DNA of 64,000 nt, taken from contig NZ_CP009292.1 of assembly GCF_000767465.1 (NCBI RefSeq), positions 620,001 to 684,000 on the forward strand. The letters are read 5' to 3'. Of this stretch, positions 8,348-17,637 are shown piece by piece; the stretch's first letter is position 1, and each line of letters opens with the position of its first letter. A program made the translations under genes and the position numbers. The DNA comes from Novosphingobium pentaromativorans US6-1. Its GTDB lineage: Bacteria > Pseudomonadota > Alphaproteobacteria > Sphingomonadales > Sphingomonadaceae. The notes beneath the pieces are model-generated. The model was not told the DNA's origin and did no database searches. It saw only the letters and a program-made list of their open reading frames with translations.

Positions 8348-9921
8348 TTCGTTTTGCACTGTCCCTTCTGCTGGCGATAGGCGCTCCGCTTGCCGCGGTG
8401 CAGGCCGAGCCTGTCAAGGTCGAGGGCGGCCTGATCGAGGGCCGCTCGCTTGCTTCGGGCGTGGACGCGTGGTTGGGCGTTCCGTTTGCCGCGCCGCCTT
8501 TGCGCGAACTTCGCTGGCAGCCGCCACAGCCAGTCACGCCCTGGCAGGGCGTGTTCCATGCCGACCGCTATGCACCGGAGTGCCTGCAGCCCCTGCGCAG
8601 TCCGCGCCAGAACCACTATTTCGGCAACGAGGCAACGAGCGAGGACTGCCTCTACCTCAACATCTGGGCTCCCAAGGGCGAGCGGAACAAACTGCCCGTC
8701 GTCGTGTGGATCTACGGCGGCGGCTTCAACATCGGTTCGGCCAGCATGGCAAACTATTCGGGCGAGCCACTTGCCGAAGCTGGCGTAATCCGCGTCAATG
8801 TTGCCTATCGTGTCGGCCCCCTCGGCTTTCTCGCTCACCCCGAACTGTCGCGCGAATCCGGATACAATGGCTCGGGCAACTATGGCCTCATGGACCAGAT
8901 CGCCGCCCTGCAGTGGGTGAAGCGCAACATTGCCGGCTTCGGAGGCGATCCGGACAACGTCACTATCGTCGGCCAGTCGGCTGGCTCGATGTCCGTCGCG
9001 CTTCTCCAGGCAAGCCCGCTGGCCAAGGGCCTTTTCCAGCGTGTCGTCGGGATGAGCGGAAGTCCGTTCGGCGGGATGCTGGGCCCGGTGCCGCTGGACA
9101 ACGCAGAAGCGCAGGGCCTTGCCTTGCAAAAGGAACTGGACGCCACATCGCTCGCCGACATGCGCGCCATACCAGGCGATGTTCTCACCGCAGCGAAAAC
9201 CCCGCGCAGTCCCATCGTTCTCGATGGCCACGTATTGACCGGCACGGCCGAGGAAACATTCGCTGCACGCCGCCAGAACGACGTGCCGCTCCTGATCGGG
9301 TTCACGCGTGATGAGAGCTTTCTACCTTTCGGCCCGATAACCACGGTAAGCGAACTCACCGATGCTGTCCGTGCGCGCTACCCGCGCAATGCGGACCGCA
9401 TTCTTGCCGCCTATCCGGGCTCCGACCCTGCTCGCCGAGCGGCGGACATCGCCAGGGACGCAACCCTGGGCCTGCAGATGGCTCAATGGGCCAATGCCCA
9501 GAGCACCTATGGCAGCGCTCCTGCCTATGCCTATCTGTTCACCCGCCGCCAGCCTTATGCGCCGGGGATTACCTTCAGCGACCATGACCCGGCAACTGTC
9601 GGCGCTTATCACTCCGGCGACGTGCCCTATTGGCTGCGCACCCGCGATTCCCTGAACCTGTTCCGCCAGACCCGCATCTGGGAGCCAGGCGACGTCAACC
9701 TCGAAACGGAGATGTCCGACGCACTCCTTGCATTCGCTCGGACCGGCGTTCCGGCAAGCCCAGCCCTTGGCCGCTGGCCCGCATTTTCGCCGTCACATCC
9801 CCGGATGGTGCGACTGGGCCTTGAAACGGAAATCATCGACTGGCCGCATTATGCTGCCTTGCCGCTGCTCTCCGATCCCGCCGTTCAGGCGCGCACCGGC
9901 GGCAGCAGGCCGCGCGACTGA
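8344..9921 (+). CDS. Exported type B carboxylesterase
   Basis: A 525-residue member of the carboxylesterase type B / tannase-feruloyl-type serine hydrolase group. A signal peptide spans residues 1-21. The SEDCLYLNIW signature is at 99-108, the oxyanion loop YGGGF at 124-128, and the nucleophile S212 in GQSAGS. Catalytic His is likely in YHSGDVPYW near residue 423. It probably cleaves an aromatic or acyl ester in the periplasm. The start overlaps the preceding esterase (ATGA) and the stop overlaps the next gene (TGATG), so the three are translationally coupled. Two exported esterases of different families side by side suggest a substrate with more than one ester bond. Confidence 0.9.
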   Translation: MIRFALSLLLAIGAPLAAVQAEPVKVEGGLIEGRSLASGVDAWLGVPFAAPPLRELRWQPPQPVTPWQGVFHADRYAPECLQPLRSPRQNHYFGNEATSEDCLYLNIWAPKGERNKLPVVVWIYGGGFNIGSASMANYSGEPLAEAGVIRVNVAYRVGPLGFLAHPELSRESGYNGSGNYGLMDQIAALQWVKRNIAGFGGDPDNVTIVGQSAGSMSVALLQASPLAKGLFQRVVGMSGSPFGGMLGPVPLDNAEAQGLALQKELDATSLADMRAIPGDVLTAAKTPRSPIVLDGHVLTGTAEETFAARRQNDVPLLIGFTRDESFLPFGPITTVSELTDAVRARYPRNADRILAAYPGSDPARRAADIARDATLGLQMAQWANAQSTYGSAPAYAYLFTRRQPYAPGITFSDHDPATVGAYHSGDVPYWLRTRDSLNLFRQTRIWEPGDVNLETEMSDALLAFARTGVPASPALGRWPAFSPSHPRMVRLGLETEIIDWPHYAALPLLSDPAVQARTGGSRPRD

Positions 9922-11003
9922 TGAGGCGCACCGCCCTTGCATTGTTCTCGGCAATCGCTCTGGGCGGTGCTGCTGCGCCGCCGGGTCCGCAGACCTGCCG
10001 ACCCGACGGGGACCTGGACTACATTTGCGGCCCGGAACGCCCTGAAGATCTCCTGGCCATTCCCGGGACGAAGTGGATCGTTGCAAGCGGCTTCGCTCCG
10101 GGGGCAGGTCTCAAGCTGGTCGATGCGCCCGCGCGGACATATGAAAAGTGGTACAAGGCAAGTGCTTCGCAGATCGCGTGGGACAAGAAACACTTCCCGA
10201 ATTGTCCGGCTCCGCTGGACGCGTCGCTTTTCAACGCGCGCGGGCTATCCTTGCGCCGCATCGCAGCCGACACCTGGCAATTGCTCGTCGTGAACCACGG
10301 CGGGCGCGAGTCAGTGGAAGCATTCAAAATCGTCACGGGACCGCGCAAGCCTGGGCTGACCTGGATCGGATGCCAGCCCCTGCCCGCCGATCAAGTGGGC
10401 AATGCCACGGCGAGCTTCGAAGACGGAACCATACTTGTTACCGTTCTGACGCGGCCGGGGACGACGATCGGTGACTTCATGCTCGGTCGCAAGACTGGAG
10501 CGGTGTGGCAATGGCGCCGCGGGGAGCGCGATTTCGTCGAAATGGAAGGCACCCAGCTTCCAGGCAACAATGGCCTGGAAGTCGATCCCGACGGCAATCG
10601 CTTCTACGTTGTCGGCTTTGGCTTGCACGGTGTTGCCATTTACGACCGGCGCAACACGGTCCGTCCGCTGGAAGTGATCGCCGCACCTGACTTCATGCCG
10701 GACAACATTCACTGGAGCGAAGGAGAACTGATCCTTGCCGGCATGAGGCTGGACGAGCCTGCCTGCTCGGGACTGCGCAAGGTGAACGAAGGCAAGGCCG
10801 ATCCCATGCTGTGCCACAGAGGCTGGGTCGTCGGTCGACTGGACCTTGCAGCCCATCGTATCGCCACCGTCGCTTACGGAACTCCGCAAGCCGGTTTCAA
10901 CGGCCTCTCTTCCGCCACCGGATGGAATGGTCAGCTCTGGCTGGGCTCCTATCAGTCAGACCGGATCGCGATCGTTCGCCGAGCCGATCCAACGCCTCCG
11001 TGA
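9921..11003 (+). CDS. Exported beta-propeller, SMP-30/arylesterase-like protein
   Basis: A 360-residue protein with an N-terminal signal peptide (residues 1-19). Repeated propeller blades follow, including GNATASFEDGTI, LPGNNGLEVDPDGNRFYVVGFG, MPDNIHWSEGELILAGM and GFNGLSSATGWNGQLWLGSY. The N-x-L-E-V-D-P-D-G and D-N-I-H-W blade motifs resemble SMP-30/gluconolactonase and paraoxonase-like calcium lactonases or arylesterases. Several cysteines suggest an oxidising compartment. It is coupled to the carboxylesterase by a TGATG overlap, so it likely works on the same ester or on a lactone derived from it. I could not assign a substrate, and a purely binding role is possible. Confidence 0.7.
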   Translation: MRRTALALFSAIALGGAAAPPGPQTCRPDGDLDYICGPERPEDLLAIPGTKWIVASGFAPGAGLKLVDAPARTYEKWYKASASQIAWDKKHFPNCPAPLDASLFNARGLSLRRIAADTWQLLVVNHGGRESVEAFKIVTGPRKPGLTWIGCQPLPADQVGNATASFEDGTILVTVLTRPGTTIGDFMLGRKTGAVWQWRRGERDFVEMEGTQLPGNNGLEVDPDGNRFYVVGFGLHGVAIYDRRNTVRPLEVIAAPDFMPDNIHWSEGELILAGMRLDEPACSGLRKVNEGKADPMLCHRGWVVGRLDLAAHRIATVAYGTPQAGFNGLSSATGWNGQLWLGSYQSDRIAIVRRADPTPP

Positions 11004-11075
11004 TCGCACGCCGCCGGCCTGCATTCCCGCGACCCTGAGCAGCACAGCGCCCCACCCCCAAGATCGGAGTGAGCC

Positions 11076-12014
11076 CTAAGTCACGGGCCGTTCAATCTCA
11101 GCTTGCCCGTCCGCCGCGGATTCGTGCACGGCGGCGAGCAGGCGATCCTTCAGCCACAATATGCCCGCATCGGTCGAACGGGCGGCGTGATGCTGGATCA
11201 TTTCGCGCATCAACGGCATGTCGAAAGGGACGGGCCGGGTTTCCAGCGGAAGCAGCGGCGCATATACGCGTGCCAGGCGTTCATGCATCAGCGCCAGCAA
11301 GTTCGTGCCTGGTAGAAACCATGGCACCAGCGTGAAGGAGGGCACTGTCACCTCGACCCGGCGCTGATCGTCGAATTCCATCATGTGACGCTCGGCGAAG
11401 GTCGGCACGCCCGTAATTCGCACCGCGATATGCCCGCAGGAATGAAACGCATCCAGCGTCATCTCCTTTTCGAATACAGGATTGCCCGACCACCCGATTA
11501 CCACATGGCGTTCCTCGAAAAGTAGTTCCCTGGGATGGTCGGGATCGAGAAACTGTTCAGGCGTAATCTGAAAATCGAGCTTGCCGTCATCGAGAAGCGC
11601 GCTCGTCTCTCGGGTCGGCAGCACGATGTTGACTTCGACGCCGGGCGCCTCGGCCTTGAGGCGCGGCAGGAGCGGACCAAGCAGCACGGTCGTGATGTAG
11701 TCCGACGCCGCAATCTCGAAGCGGCGATCCGACGTCAATGGATCGAATGCCCTGGCCCCCGAGATCAGGGCGCGCAGATTGCGCACCGCTTCCGCAACCG
11801 CGGGCGCCAGCGCCAAGGCATGGGGCGTGGCGATCATGCGCCGCCCGTGCGGCACGAGCAACTCGTCATTGAGAGCGACCCGCAAGCGGCCGAGGGCAGC
11901 GCTCATGGCCGACTGCGTCAGGTTGAGCCTTTGCGCGGCGCGCGTCACATTCCGCTCCTCCAGCAAGAGCTCCAGAGCAATCAGGAGGTTGAGGTCGAAT
12001 CTGTCGAGCCGCAT
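11076..12014 (-). CDS. LysR-type regulator, divergent from TonB receptor
   Basis: A 312-residue LysR protein. The winged HTH lies at residues 1-65 (DLNLLIALELLLEERNVTRAAQRLNLTQ, then SAMSAALGRLR, by position about 6-50). An effector-binding domain follows from about 90 (RRFEIAASDYITTVLLGPLL). The HTH and effector start resemble the NodD/NahR/LinR-like group that responds to aromatics. In-frame ATGs occur at 12023 and 12014; I prefer 12014 because homologues begin MRLxRFDLNLL. It is transcribed away from the receptor at 12139, with 124 bp between, the usual layout for a LysR activator of the adjacent catabolic operon. The 3' end is convergent with the propeller gene. Confidence 0.88.
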   Translation of the reverse strand: MRLDRFDLNLLIALELLLEERNVTRAAQRLNLTQSAMSAALGRLRVALNDELLVPHGRRMIATPHALALAPAVAEAVRNLRALISGARAFDPLTSDRRFEIAASDYITTVLLGPLLPRLKAEAPGVEVNIVLPTRETSALLDDGKLDFQITPEQFLDPDHPRELLFEERHVVIGWSGNPVFEKEMTLDAFHSCGHIAVRITGVPTFAERHMMEFDDQRRVEVTVPSFTLVPWFLPGTNLLALMHERLARVYAPLLPLETRPVPFDMPLMREMIQHHAARSTDAGILWLKDRLLAAVHESAADGQAEIERPVT

Positions 12015-12101
12015 TAGCATCAATCCTATTTATGGCTTCCTACAAAAACAAAAAATTTGATAAGTAGCAAGCCGTGAGACATTCGCTCTACCCAGCGGAC
12101 G

Positions 12102-12111
12102 GGAAATTTCC
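12102..12111. promoter_or_regulatory. 10-bp palindrome upstream of the receptor
   Basis: The perfect palindrome GGAAATTTCC lies 28-37 nt upstream of the receptor ATG in the LysR-receptor divergent region. It could be an operator, but it is short and I found no second copy. Confidence 0.25.
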
Positions 12112-12138
12112 GGGCCACGAAATCTTAGGGAGAGCACC

Positions 12139-14556
12139 ATGCGATACCATCTTCTTGTCGGAACGGCGCTTGCCGTGGCCCTGTCCACCGGCCAGGCCTA
12201 TGCCCAGGATCAATCACCAGCGCAGGATGCAGCGGCGCAGAGCGGTGCAGACGCCGTCGGCGAACAGCCCGCTGGACTGACCGAAATCGTCGTGACCGCG
12301 CAGCGCAAGGTCGAAAGCTCGCAGCGCGCCGGTCTCGCCATCGACGTCGTAAGCAGCGACGAGCTGACGCGCACGGGCCTGACCAATTCGGCTGGCCTCG
12401 GCAAGCTTGTACCCGCCCTGAGCGTGCAGCAGAATGGCGGCGCCAACACCATCATCTTCCTGCGCGGTGTCGGCAACTTCACGGTCAACGGCTATTCCGA
12501 CCCGGCCATCGCATTCGGCTATGACGGTGTGTACCTGGGTCGCCCCACTTCGACCTCCGGCATGTTCTACGATCTTGACCGGATCGAGGTCCTGAAAGGA
12601 CCGCAGGGCACGCTCTACGGCCGCAACGCCACCGGCGGCGCCGTCAACGTCCTCCCGGCAAAACCGAAGCCGGGCGAGTTCAGCGGCTTCGCCAATGCAA
12701 GCTACGGCAATTACGATGCACTGAGCCTGCAGGGCGCCATCAACATTCCGGTTGGCGAATACGGGGCGCTGCGCGTTTCGGGCAATCTCACCCAGCACGA
12801 CGGCTATCTCTCGGACGGAACTTCGGACGACAAGTCCAGGGCGCTTCGCGTTCAGTACCTCGCAGAGTTGACGCCCGATCTCACCGTCCGCGTCGGCGGC
12901 GATTACTCCTTCACTGGCGGCAAGGGCGCAGGCTCGTCCTACCAGGGACATTACGTCTACAATCCCGTGGCTGGCGCCTACTCGTTCGTGCCCTCGGGCC
13001 TCTCTAAATCGACCGGCCTGCTCGATCCGGCTGCGCAGGCCTACCGCCAGACGCTGTTCCTTGGCCTTTCAGGGCGCACTGCCGATCCGCTCGATCCGGA
13101 CCTGTACCAGAACAATCGCTTCTACGGCGCCAACGCGGAAATCACCTGGAAGACGGACGCTGGCACGCTGACCGTGCTTCCGGCCTGGCGCTATTCGCAA
13201 CTCGACAACAAGTTCGCAGCGCCCGCCTTCATCGGCTTCATCCAGGAGAAGGACGAACAGTTCAGCCTGGAAGCACGCTTCGCCGGCGAACGCCAGGGCA
13301 TCTTCGACTACATCCTCGGCGCTTACCTGTTCGACGAGAAGGTCGACGGGAACTACACTTTCGCGCAGCAGGCGCTCAACGCCTACCAGGAGTTCAAGTC
13401 GGACACCCGGTCCTACGCGCTGTTCGGTCGCCTCACCGCGAATCTCAACGATCGTCTGCGCCTGATCGGCGGCCTGCGCTGGACGCGTGATGAAAAGAAG
13501 TTCGACGGCGTTGCCGACGTCTTCCTCGTGAAGTGCACGCAGACCGTCAACTTCAGGCCGAGCTGCCCCACCGCCACGCTGCTGCCGGTCGGAGACAGCT
13601 TCACGCAGTTGCAGGCTCCGTTCATCGTGCCGCCCGTGGGCGGTGCCACGCCGATCGGCACCTCGGGCGCGCTCCTCATCCACACGCAGACGGCCGTGCA
13701 GGAACCGCTCAATACTTCGAAGTTCACATGGCGAGCAGGCTTCGAATTCGATGTCGCTCCGCGCTCGCTGTTCTACGGCAGCGTCGAGACGGGCTACCGT
13801 TCGGGCGGCTTCTCGCTGTCCCAGGGCTATGAGACTTTCGATCCCGAATACATCACGGCCTACACCCTTGGCATCAAGAACCGCTTCTTCGGCAACCGTC
13901 TTCAGCTCAATCTCGAGACGTTCTACTGGAAGTACCGCGACCAGCAGGTGAACCACACCGGTGTCGACCTGGCGGGCAACCAGGGCCAGTTCACCGAAAA
14001 CGCGGGCCGCTCGACCATCAAGGGGGCCGAAGTCGAAGCGCAGTTCCTGGCCACGCCGACCACGCTGCTTTCGGCGCAGGTCCAGTACCTCGACGCGCGA
14101 TACAAGGATTTCGCCTACAATCAGCCGACGGGCGCAACCCCGCCGCTGACCGGATGCCCTTATGCGCTCAGCACCACGAACGCGGGCCAGTATGAAATCG
14201 ACTGCTCCGGTCGCCGTGCGTACCAGTCGCCGAAATGGACTCTCAATCTGGGAGCGAAGCAGACTGTCGAGCTGGATGGCTACAAGATCGTGCTTGCGGG
14301 CGATACGCAGTTCAAGACCGGTCGCTATATCGGGTTCGAATATCTTGCCGTTCAAAGGGTAGGTAGCACCTGGACCAGCAATGCGGACATCACGTTCTCT
14401 CCCGATGATGATCGCTGGTCGATCGGCGCCTTTGTCCGCAACATCGAGAATAACCGGATCGCCACGGCAGGCCCGACGTACAACGCCGCATCGGCAGCAT
14501 TGGTCGTCACCTCCCCGCCGCGCACTTACGGTATTCGCGCAGGGATGAAGTTCTGA
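12139..14556 (+). CDS. TonB-dependent receptor (805 aa)
   Basis: An outer-membrane active transporter with a signal peptide at residues 1-22 (ending AYAQ). The TonB box is EIVVTAQRK, near 50. The plug includes FLRGVGNFTVNGYSDPAIAF, DGVYLGRP and RIEVLKGPQGTLYGRNATGGAVNV by position about 110-165. The 22-strand barrel ends in Phe (RAGMKF). The GPQGTLYGRNATGGA form is the common sphingomonad and caulobacter catabolic receptor type. Ribosome site TTAGGGAGAG lies 6 nt upstream. The stop codon overlaps the start of the MBL hydrolase (TGATG), so the receptor and an exported enzyme are made together, as in substrate-capture units. It likely imports the aromatic substrate of the downstream ring-cleavage genes. 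Confidence 0.94.
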   Translation: MRYHLLVGTALAVALSTGQAYAQDQSPAQDAAAQSGADAVGEQPAGLTEIVVTAQRKVESSQRAGLAIDVVSSDELTRTGLTNSAGLGKLVPALSVQQNGGANTIIFLRGVGNFTVNGYSDPAIAFGYDGVYLGRPTSTSGMFYDLDRIEVLKGPQGTLYGRNATGGAVNVLPAKPKPGEFSGFANASYGNYDALSLQGAINIPVGEYGALRVSGNLTQHDGYLSDGTSDDKSRALRVQYLAELTPDLTVRVGGDYSFTGGKGAGSSYQGHYVYNPVAGAYSFVPSGLSKSTGLLDPAAQAYRQTLFLGLSGRTADPLDPDLYQNNRFYGANAEITWKTDAGTLTVLPAWRYSQLDNKFAAPAFIGFIQEKDEQFSLEARFAGERQGIFDYILGAYLFDEKVDGNYTFAQQALNAYQEFKSDTRSYALFGRLTANLNDRLRLIGGLRWTRDEKKFDGVADVFLVKCTQTVNFRPSCPTATLLPVGDSFTQLQAPFIVPPVGGATPIGTSGALLIHTQTAVQEPLNTSKFTWRAGFEFDVAPRSLFYGSVETGYRSGGFSLSQGYETFDPEYITAYTLGIKNRFFGNRLQLNLETFYWKYRDQQVNHTGVDLAGNQGQFTENAGRSTIKGAEVEAQFLATPTTLLSAQVQYLDARYKDFAYNQPTGATPPLTGCPYALSTTNAGQYEIDCSGRRAYQSPKWTLNLGAKQTVELDGYKIVLAGDTQFKTGRYIGFEYLAVQRVGSTWTSNADITFSPDDDRWSIGAFVRNIENNRIATAGPTYNAASAALVVTSPPRTYGIRAGMKF

Positions 14557-15563
14557 TGCGTTCTGCTCTCCTCGTATTTGCCCTGATGTCCACCGCGCTT
14601 TCGGTTCCGGCTTTCGCCGGAACCGGGGCTCCGGAAGGATCGCCTGCGCCGTCTGCGGCATCGCCCGCCATGACGACGAACTGGATCACGCTCGGCACCA
14701 TGGGGGGGCCAATCGCTTCGCCGGAACGCAGCCAACCCGCCAACCTCCTTGTTCGCGGCCGGGATGCCTACCTGGTAGATTGCGGTGACGGCACGGTCGA
14801 GCAATTGGCGCATACGAAAATCCGCCTTCAACAGGTCCGGGCTATCGTTCTGAGCCACCTGCACTTCGATCATACCGCCGGCATCGCGGCCGTTCTCGGC
14901 TTGCGCTTCCAGACCAATATCGCCGACAAGCTGACGATCTACGGCCCGCCGGGAACCAAGGCACTGATCGATGGCCTGATCGCTTCGATGGCCCCCGCCA
15001 TAGAGGCCGGTTACGGCCTTCCCGATGCGCAAGTCGCCAGTCCCAGTGACACGGTCGAGGTCGTCGAGTTGACCGATCGCTCGCAATTCCGGCTCGGAGA
15101 CATTGCCGCCACGGCACGGCAGAACACCCACTACTCCTTTGACCCGGGCAGTGAGGCTGACAAACACTTCAAATCGCTGGCCTTCCGATTCGATGCGCCG
15201 GGACGCAGCATCGTCTATACCGGCGACACCGGTCCCAGCCCCGCAGTCGAGCAACTGGCTGCAGGTGCAGACCTGCTCGTCTCAGAGATGATCGATGTGG
15301 ATCGAACGCTCGATAACGTCCGGCGCAATACACCCAATGCTGCCGGCGACGCGCTCTCCGGTATAGCCGAGCACCTGTCCCGCCACCACCTCACCCCAGA
15401 ACAGGTCGGAGAGCTGGCCCGGAAGGCTGGCGTCAAGTCCGTGGTCGTCACGCACATGGTCGCACCGATGGCATCGGCCGGCGACCGGCTGGAATACATC
15501 GCGCGGATCGGTTCGGTCTATCATGGCCCAGCTGCGATTGCTGCCGATCTTGATACGTTTTAA
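14556..15563 (+). CDS. Exported metallo-beta-lactamase-fold hydrolase
   Basis: A 335-residue MBL-fold enzyme with a signal peptide at residues 1-22. The zinc motif HLHFDH lies at 101-106, with TGDTGPS and VVTHM supplying later ligands. The order of motifs (THxHxDH near residue 100, SLAFRFDAPGRSIVYTGDTG) is like RNase Z/arylsulfatase-type MBL proteins, but the signal peptide argues for a periplasmic small-molecule hydrolase, for instance of a lactone or ester. It is coupled to the receptor by overlap and followed 26 nt later by the FAD hydroxylase. The specific reaction is unknown. Confidence 0.82.
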   Translation: MRSALLVFALMSTALSVPAFAGTGAPEGSPAPSAASPAMTTNWITLGTMGGPIASPERSQPANLLVRGRDAYLVDCGDGTVEQLAHTKIRLQQVRAIVLSHLHFDHTAGIAAVLGLRFQTNIADKLTIYGPPGTKALIDGLIASMAPAIEAGYGLPDAQVASPSDTVEVVELTDRSQFRLGDIAATARQNTHYSFDPGSEADKHFKSLAFRFDAPGRSIVYTGDTGPSPAVEQLAAGADLLVSEMIDVDRTLDNVRRNTPNAAGDALSGIAEHLSRHHLTPEQVGELARKAGVKSVVVTHMVAPMASAGDRLEYIARIGSVYHGPAAIAADLDTF

Positions 15564-15589
15564 TCCGCGCGATTGAGAAGGATGGTTAG

Positions 15590-16705
15590 ATGAAGTACCT
15601 GAACACGCTGATCATTGGCGGCGGGATCGGCGGTCTCTCCGCTGCGATCGCGCTACGCCGCGCCGGCCACCGCGTGACGGTAATCGAGAAGGATCCGACG
15701 TGGTCGGTTTACGGTGTCGGCATCATCCAGCAGTCGAACGTCGTGCGCGCGATGGATCAGCTGGGCGTGCTCGATGCCTTCCTCGACGCAGCCTGCGGCT
15801 TCGACGCGATTGAGATCTACATCCCCGACGGCACGTGCGTGGCGCGGGTTCCCGCCCCTGCTCTGGTAGAGGGCAAGCCCGCCAATGTCGGCATCGGCCG
15901 GCGCGCGTTGCAGAAGGTGCTTGGCGACAGCGCGAAGGATCTGGGCGCCGAAGTCCGCCTCGGCGTTACCGCCGAGCGTTTTGACGATGACGGCGAGGGC
16001 GTGAACGTTACGTTCTCCGATGGCCGCGAGGAACGCTTCGACATCGTGGTAGGCGCGGACGGCGTCTATTCGCAGACCCGCCAGGCGATCCTGCCCGATG
16101 CCGAGAAGCCGCAATTCACGGGGCAAGCGGTGTGGCGCTACAACTTCCCGCGTCCCGCAGAGCTCGACGCGCTGCACGTATACAACGGTCCGATCGGCGC
16201 AGGCCTCGTGCCGATGTCCGAAGACCTCATGTACATGTACGTGACCACGCCTGAACCGGACAATCCGCGGTATCCCACCGAAGGGATTGCCGCGGCCATG
16301 CGATCCAAGCTCACCGGAGCAGCGCCGCAGATCCGTGCGCTGGCCGAGCAGATCACCGAAGACGAGGGCGTCGTCTACCGTCCGCTCGAGGGCCTGATGC
16401 TGTACGGAGCCTGGAACAAGGGCCGCATCGTGCTGCTGGGCGATGCCGTCCATGCGACCACGCCGCACCTGGGCCAGGGCGCAGGAATGGCGATCGAGGA
16501 CGCGATCGTGCTCGCCGAGGAACTGACCCGCGGCGAGACGCCCGAGGCGGCGTTCGAGGCCTATCGCGACCGCCGCTTCGAGCGCTGCCGCTACATCGTC
16601 GAGAAGTCGCTCGAAATCTGCCACGGCCAGATCGGCAAGGGGCCACCGGTCGACAACCACGAAGCCACTGCGGAAATGTTCGCGGTGGTATCGCAGCCCA
16701 TTTGA
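15590..16705 (+). CDS. FAD-dependent aromatic hydroxylase
   Basis: A 371-residue single-component flavoprotein monooxygenase. The Rossmann motif GGGIGG is at 10-15, a DG-type motif lies near VVGADGVYS (about 150-158), and the second FAD-binding GD pair is at G284-D285 in LLGDAVHATTPHLGQGAGMAIEDA (by position 281-304). Members such as 3-hydroxybenzoate 6-hydroxylase, salicylate hydroxylase and orcinol hydroxylase add one hydroxyl to a phenol using NAD(P)H and O2. AAGGATGGT precedes the ATG. The next gene is an extradiol dioxygenase, so the hydroxylated product is probably a catechol or trihydroxybenzene that is then cleaved. Confidence 0.9.
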   Translation: MKYLNTLIIGGGIGGLSAAIALRRAGHRVTVIEKDPTWSVYGVGIIQQSNVVRAMDQLGVLDAFLDAACGFDAIEIYIPDGTCVARVPAPALVEGKPANVGIGRRALQKVLGDSAKDLGAEVRLGVTAERFDDDGEGVNVTFSDGREERFDIVVGADGVYSQTRQAILPDAEKPQFTGQAVWRYNFPRPAELDALHVYNGPIGAGLVPMSEDLMYMYVTTPEPDNPRYPTEGIAAAMRSKLTGAAPQIRALAEQITEDEGVVYRPLEGLMLYGAWNKGRIVLLGDAVHATTPHLGQGAGMAIEDAIVLAEELTRGETPEAAFEAYRDRRFERCRYIVEKSLEICHGQIGKGPPVDNHEATAEMFAVVSQPI

Positions 16706-16731
16706 ACAGTTCACGATCAAGGACGAAACCC

Positions 16732-17634
16732 ATGAGCCGAGTAACCGAGATCCGCTATGTTGGATATGGCGTCGAGGACTTCGATGCCGAGCGCGCCTTC
16801 TACAAGGACGACTGGGGCCTTGTCGAAGTCGAGGCGAACGAGGACACCGCCTGGTTCAAGACCCAGGGCCATGACGAGCACCACGTGGTGCGCCTGCACA
16901 AGTCGGATGCCAACCACATCGAGGTGATCGCCTTTGCCGCCGACAGCCGCGGCGACGTCGATGCTCTGTTCGGCAAGATCGAGGCGGCGGGCTGCAAGGT
17001 CGTGTTCGCGCCCAGGGAGCTGGACGCGCCTGGCGGCGGCTACGGCTTCCGCTTCTTCAGCCCCGACGGCCTGCCCTTCGAGATCTCGGCCGATGTCGCG
17101 AAGCTCGAGGCCCGCGAACTTGAGCGCTGGGAAGGCGTGCCGCTCAAGATCAGCCACATCGTCATGCACTCGCCCGACCACCAGGCACTGGTGAAGTTCT
17201 TCACCGATGTGCTGGGCTTCCGGATCTCCGACTGGCTCGGCGACTTCATGTGCTTCCTGCGCTGCAACGAGGCGCACCACCGCGTCGCCATCCTGCCCGG
17301 ACCGCCGTGCCTCAACCACGTCGCCTACGACATGCTGAGCATCGATGACATGTTCCGCGGCGCGCACCGCCTCAAGCAGCACGGCACCGACATCCGCTGG
17401 GGACCGGGTCGTCATACCGCGGGCAACAACACCTTCAGCTACTTCGTCACCCCGGGCGGCTTTACCGTGGAATACACCTCCGAACTGGAAGTGGTCGACT
17501 TCGAGACCCACGAGTACAAGGTGCACGCGCCTGCGCCGATGGTCATGGACCAGTGGGGTATGGGTACCGGCGGCCCGCAGACGATGCCGCACCCAGCCCC
17601 CGATGCGCGCCTGTTCCAGGCATCGGAGCTCTGA
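16732..17634 (+). CDS. Type I extradiol ring-cleavage dioxygenase (two VOC domains)
   Basis: A 300-residue enzyme with two vicinal-oxygen-chelate domains (about 5-120 and 137-265). The C-terminal domain carries the complete 2-His-1-Glu iron site: H142 (SHIVMHS), H196 (LNHVAYD) and E247 (FTVEYTS). Second-sphere H-x-P-G-x-x-R residues occur in PGRHTAGNN. It should cleave a catecholic ring next to the hydroxyls with O2. The ATG at 16732 has AAGGACG upstream; an in-frame ATG at 16702 overlapping the hydroxylase end is less likely. The gene is followed 3 nt later by an alpha/beta hydrolase that may process the ring-opened product. Confidence 0.93.
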   Translation: MSRVTEIRYVGYGVEDFDAERAFYKDDWGLVEVEANEDTAWFKTQGHDEHHVVRLHKSDANHIEVIAFAADSRGDVDALFGKIEAAGCKVVFAPRELDAPGGGYGFRFFSPDGLPFEISADVAKLEARELERWEGVPLKISHIVMHSPDHQALVKFFTDVLGFRISDWLGDFMCFLRCNEAHHRVAILPGPPCLNHVAYDMLSIDDMFRGAHRLKQHGTDIRWGPGRHTAGNNTFSYFVTPGGFTVEYTSELEVVDFETHEYKVHAPAPMVMDQWGMGTGGPQTMPHPAPDARLFQASEL

Positions 17635-17637
17635 TCG

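Noticed and set aside
13069..14661. A 530-codon open frame on the minus strand.
   Set aside because: Antisense of the TonB receptor at 12139-14556; no domain and no ribosome site.
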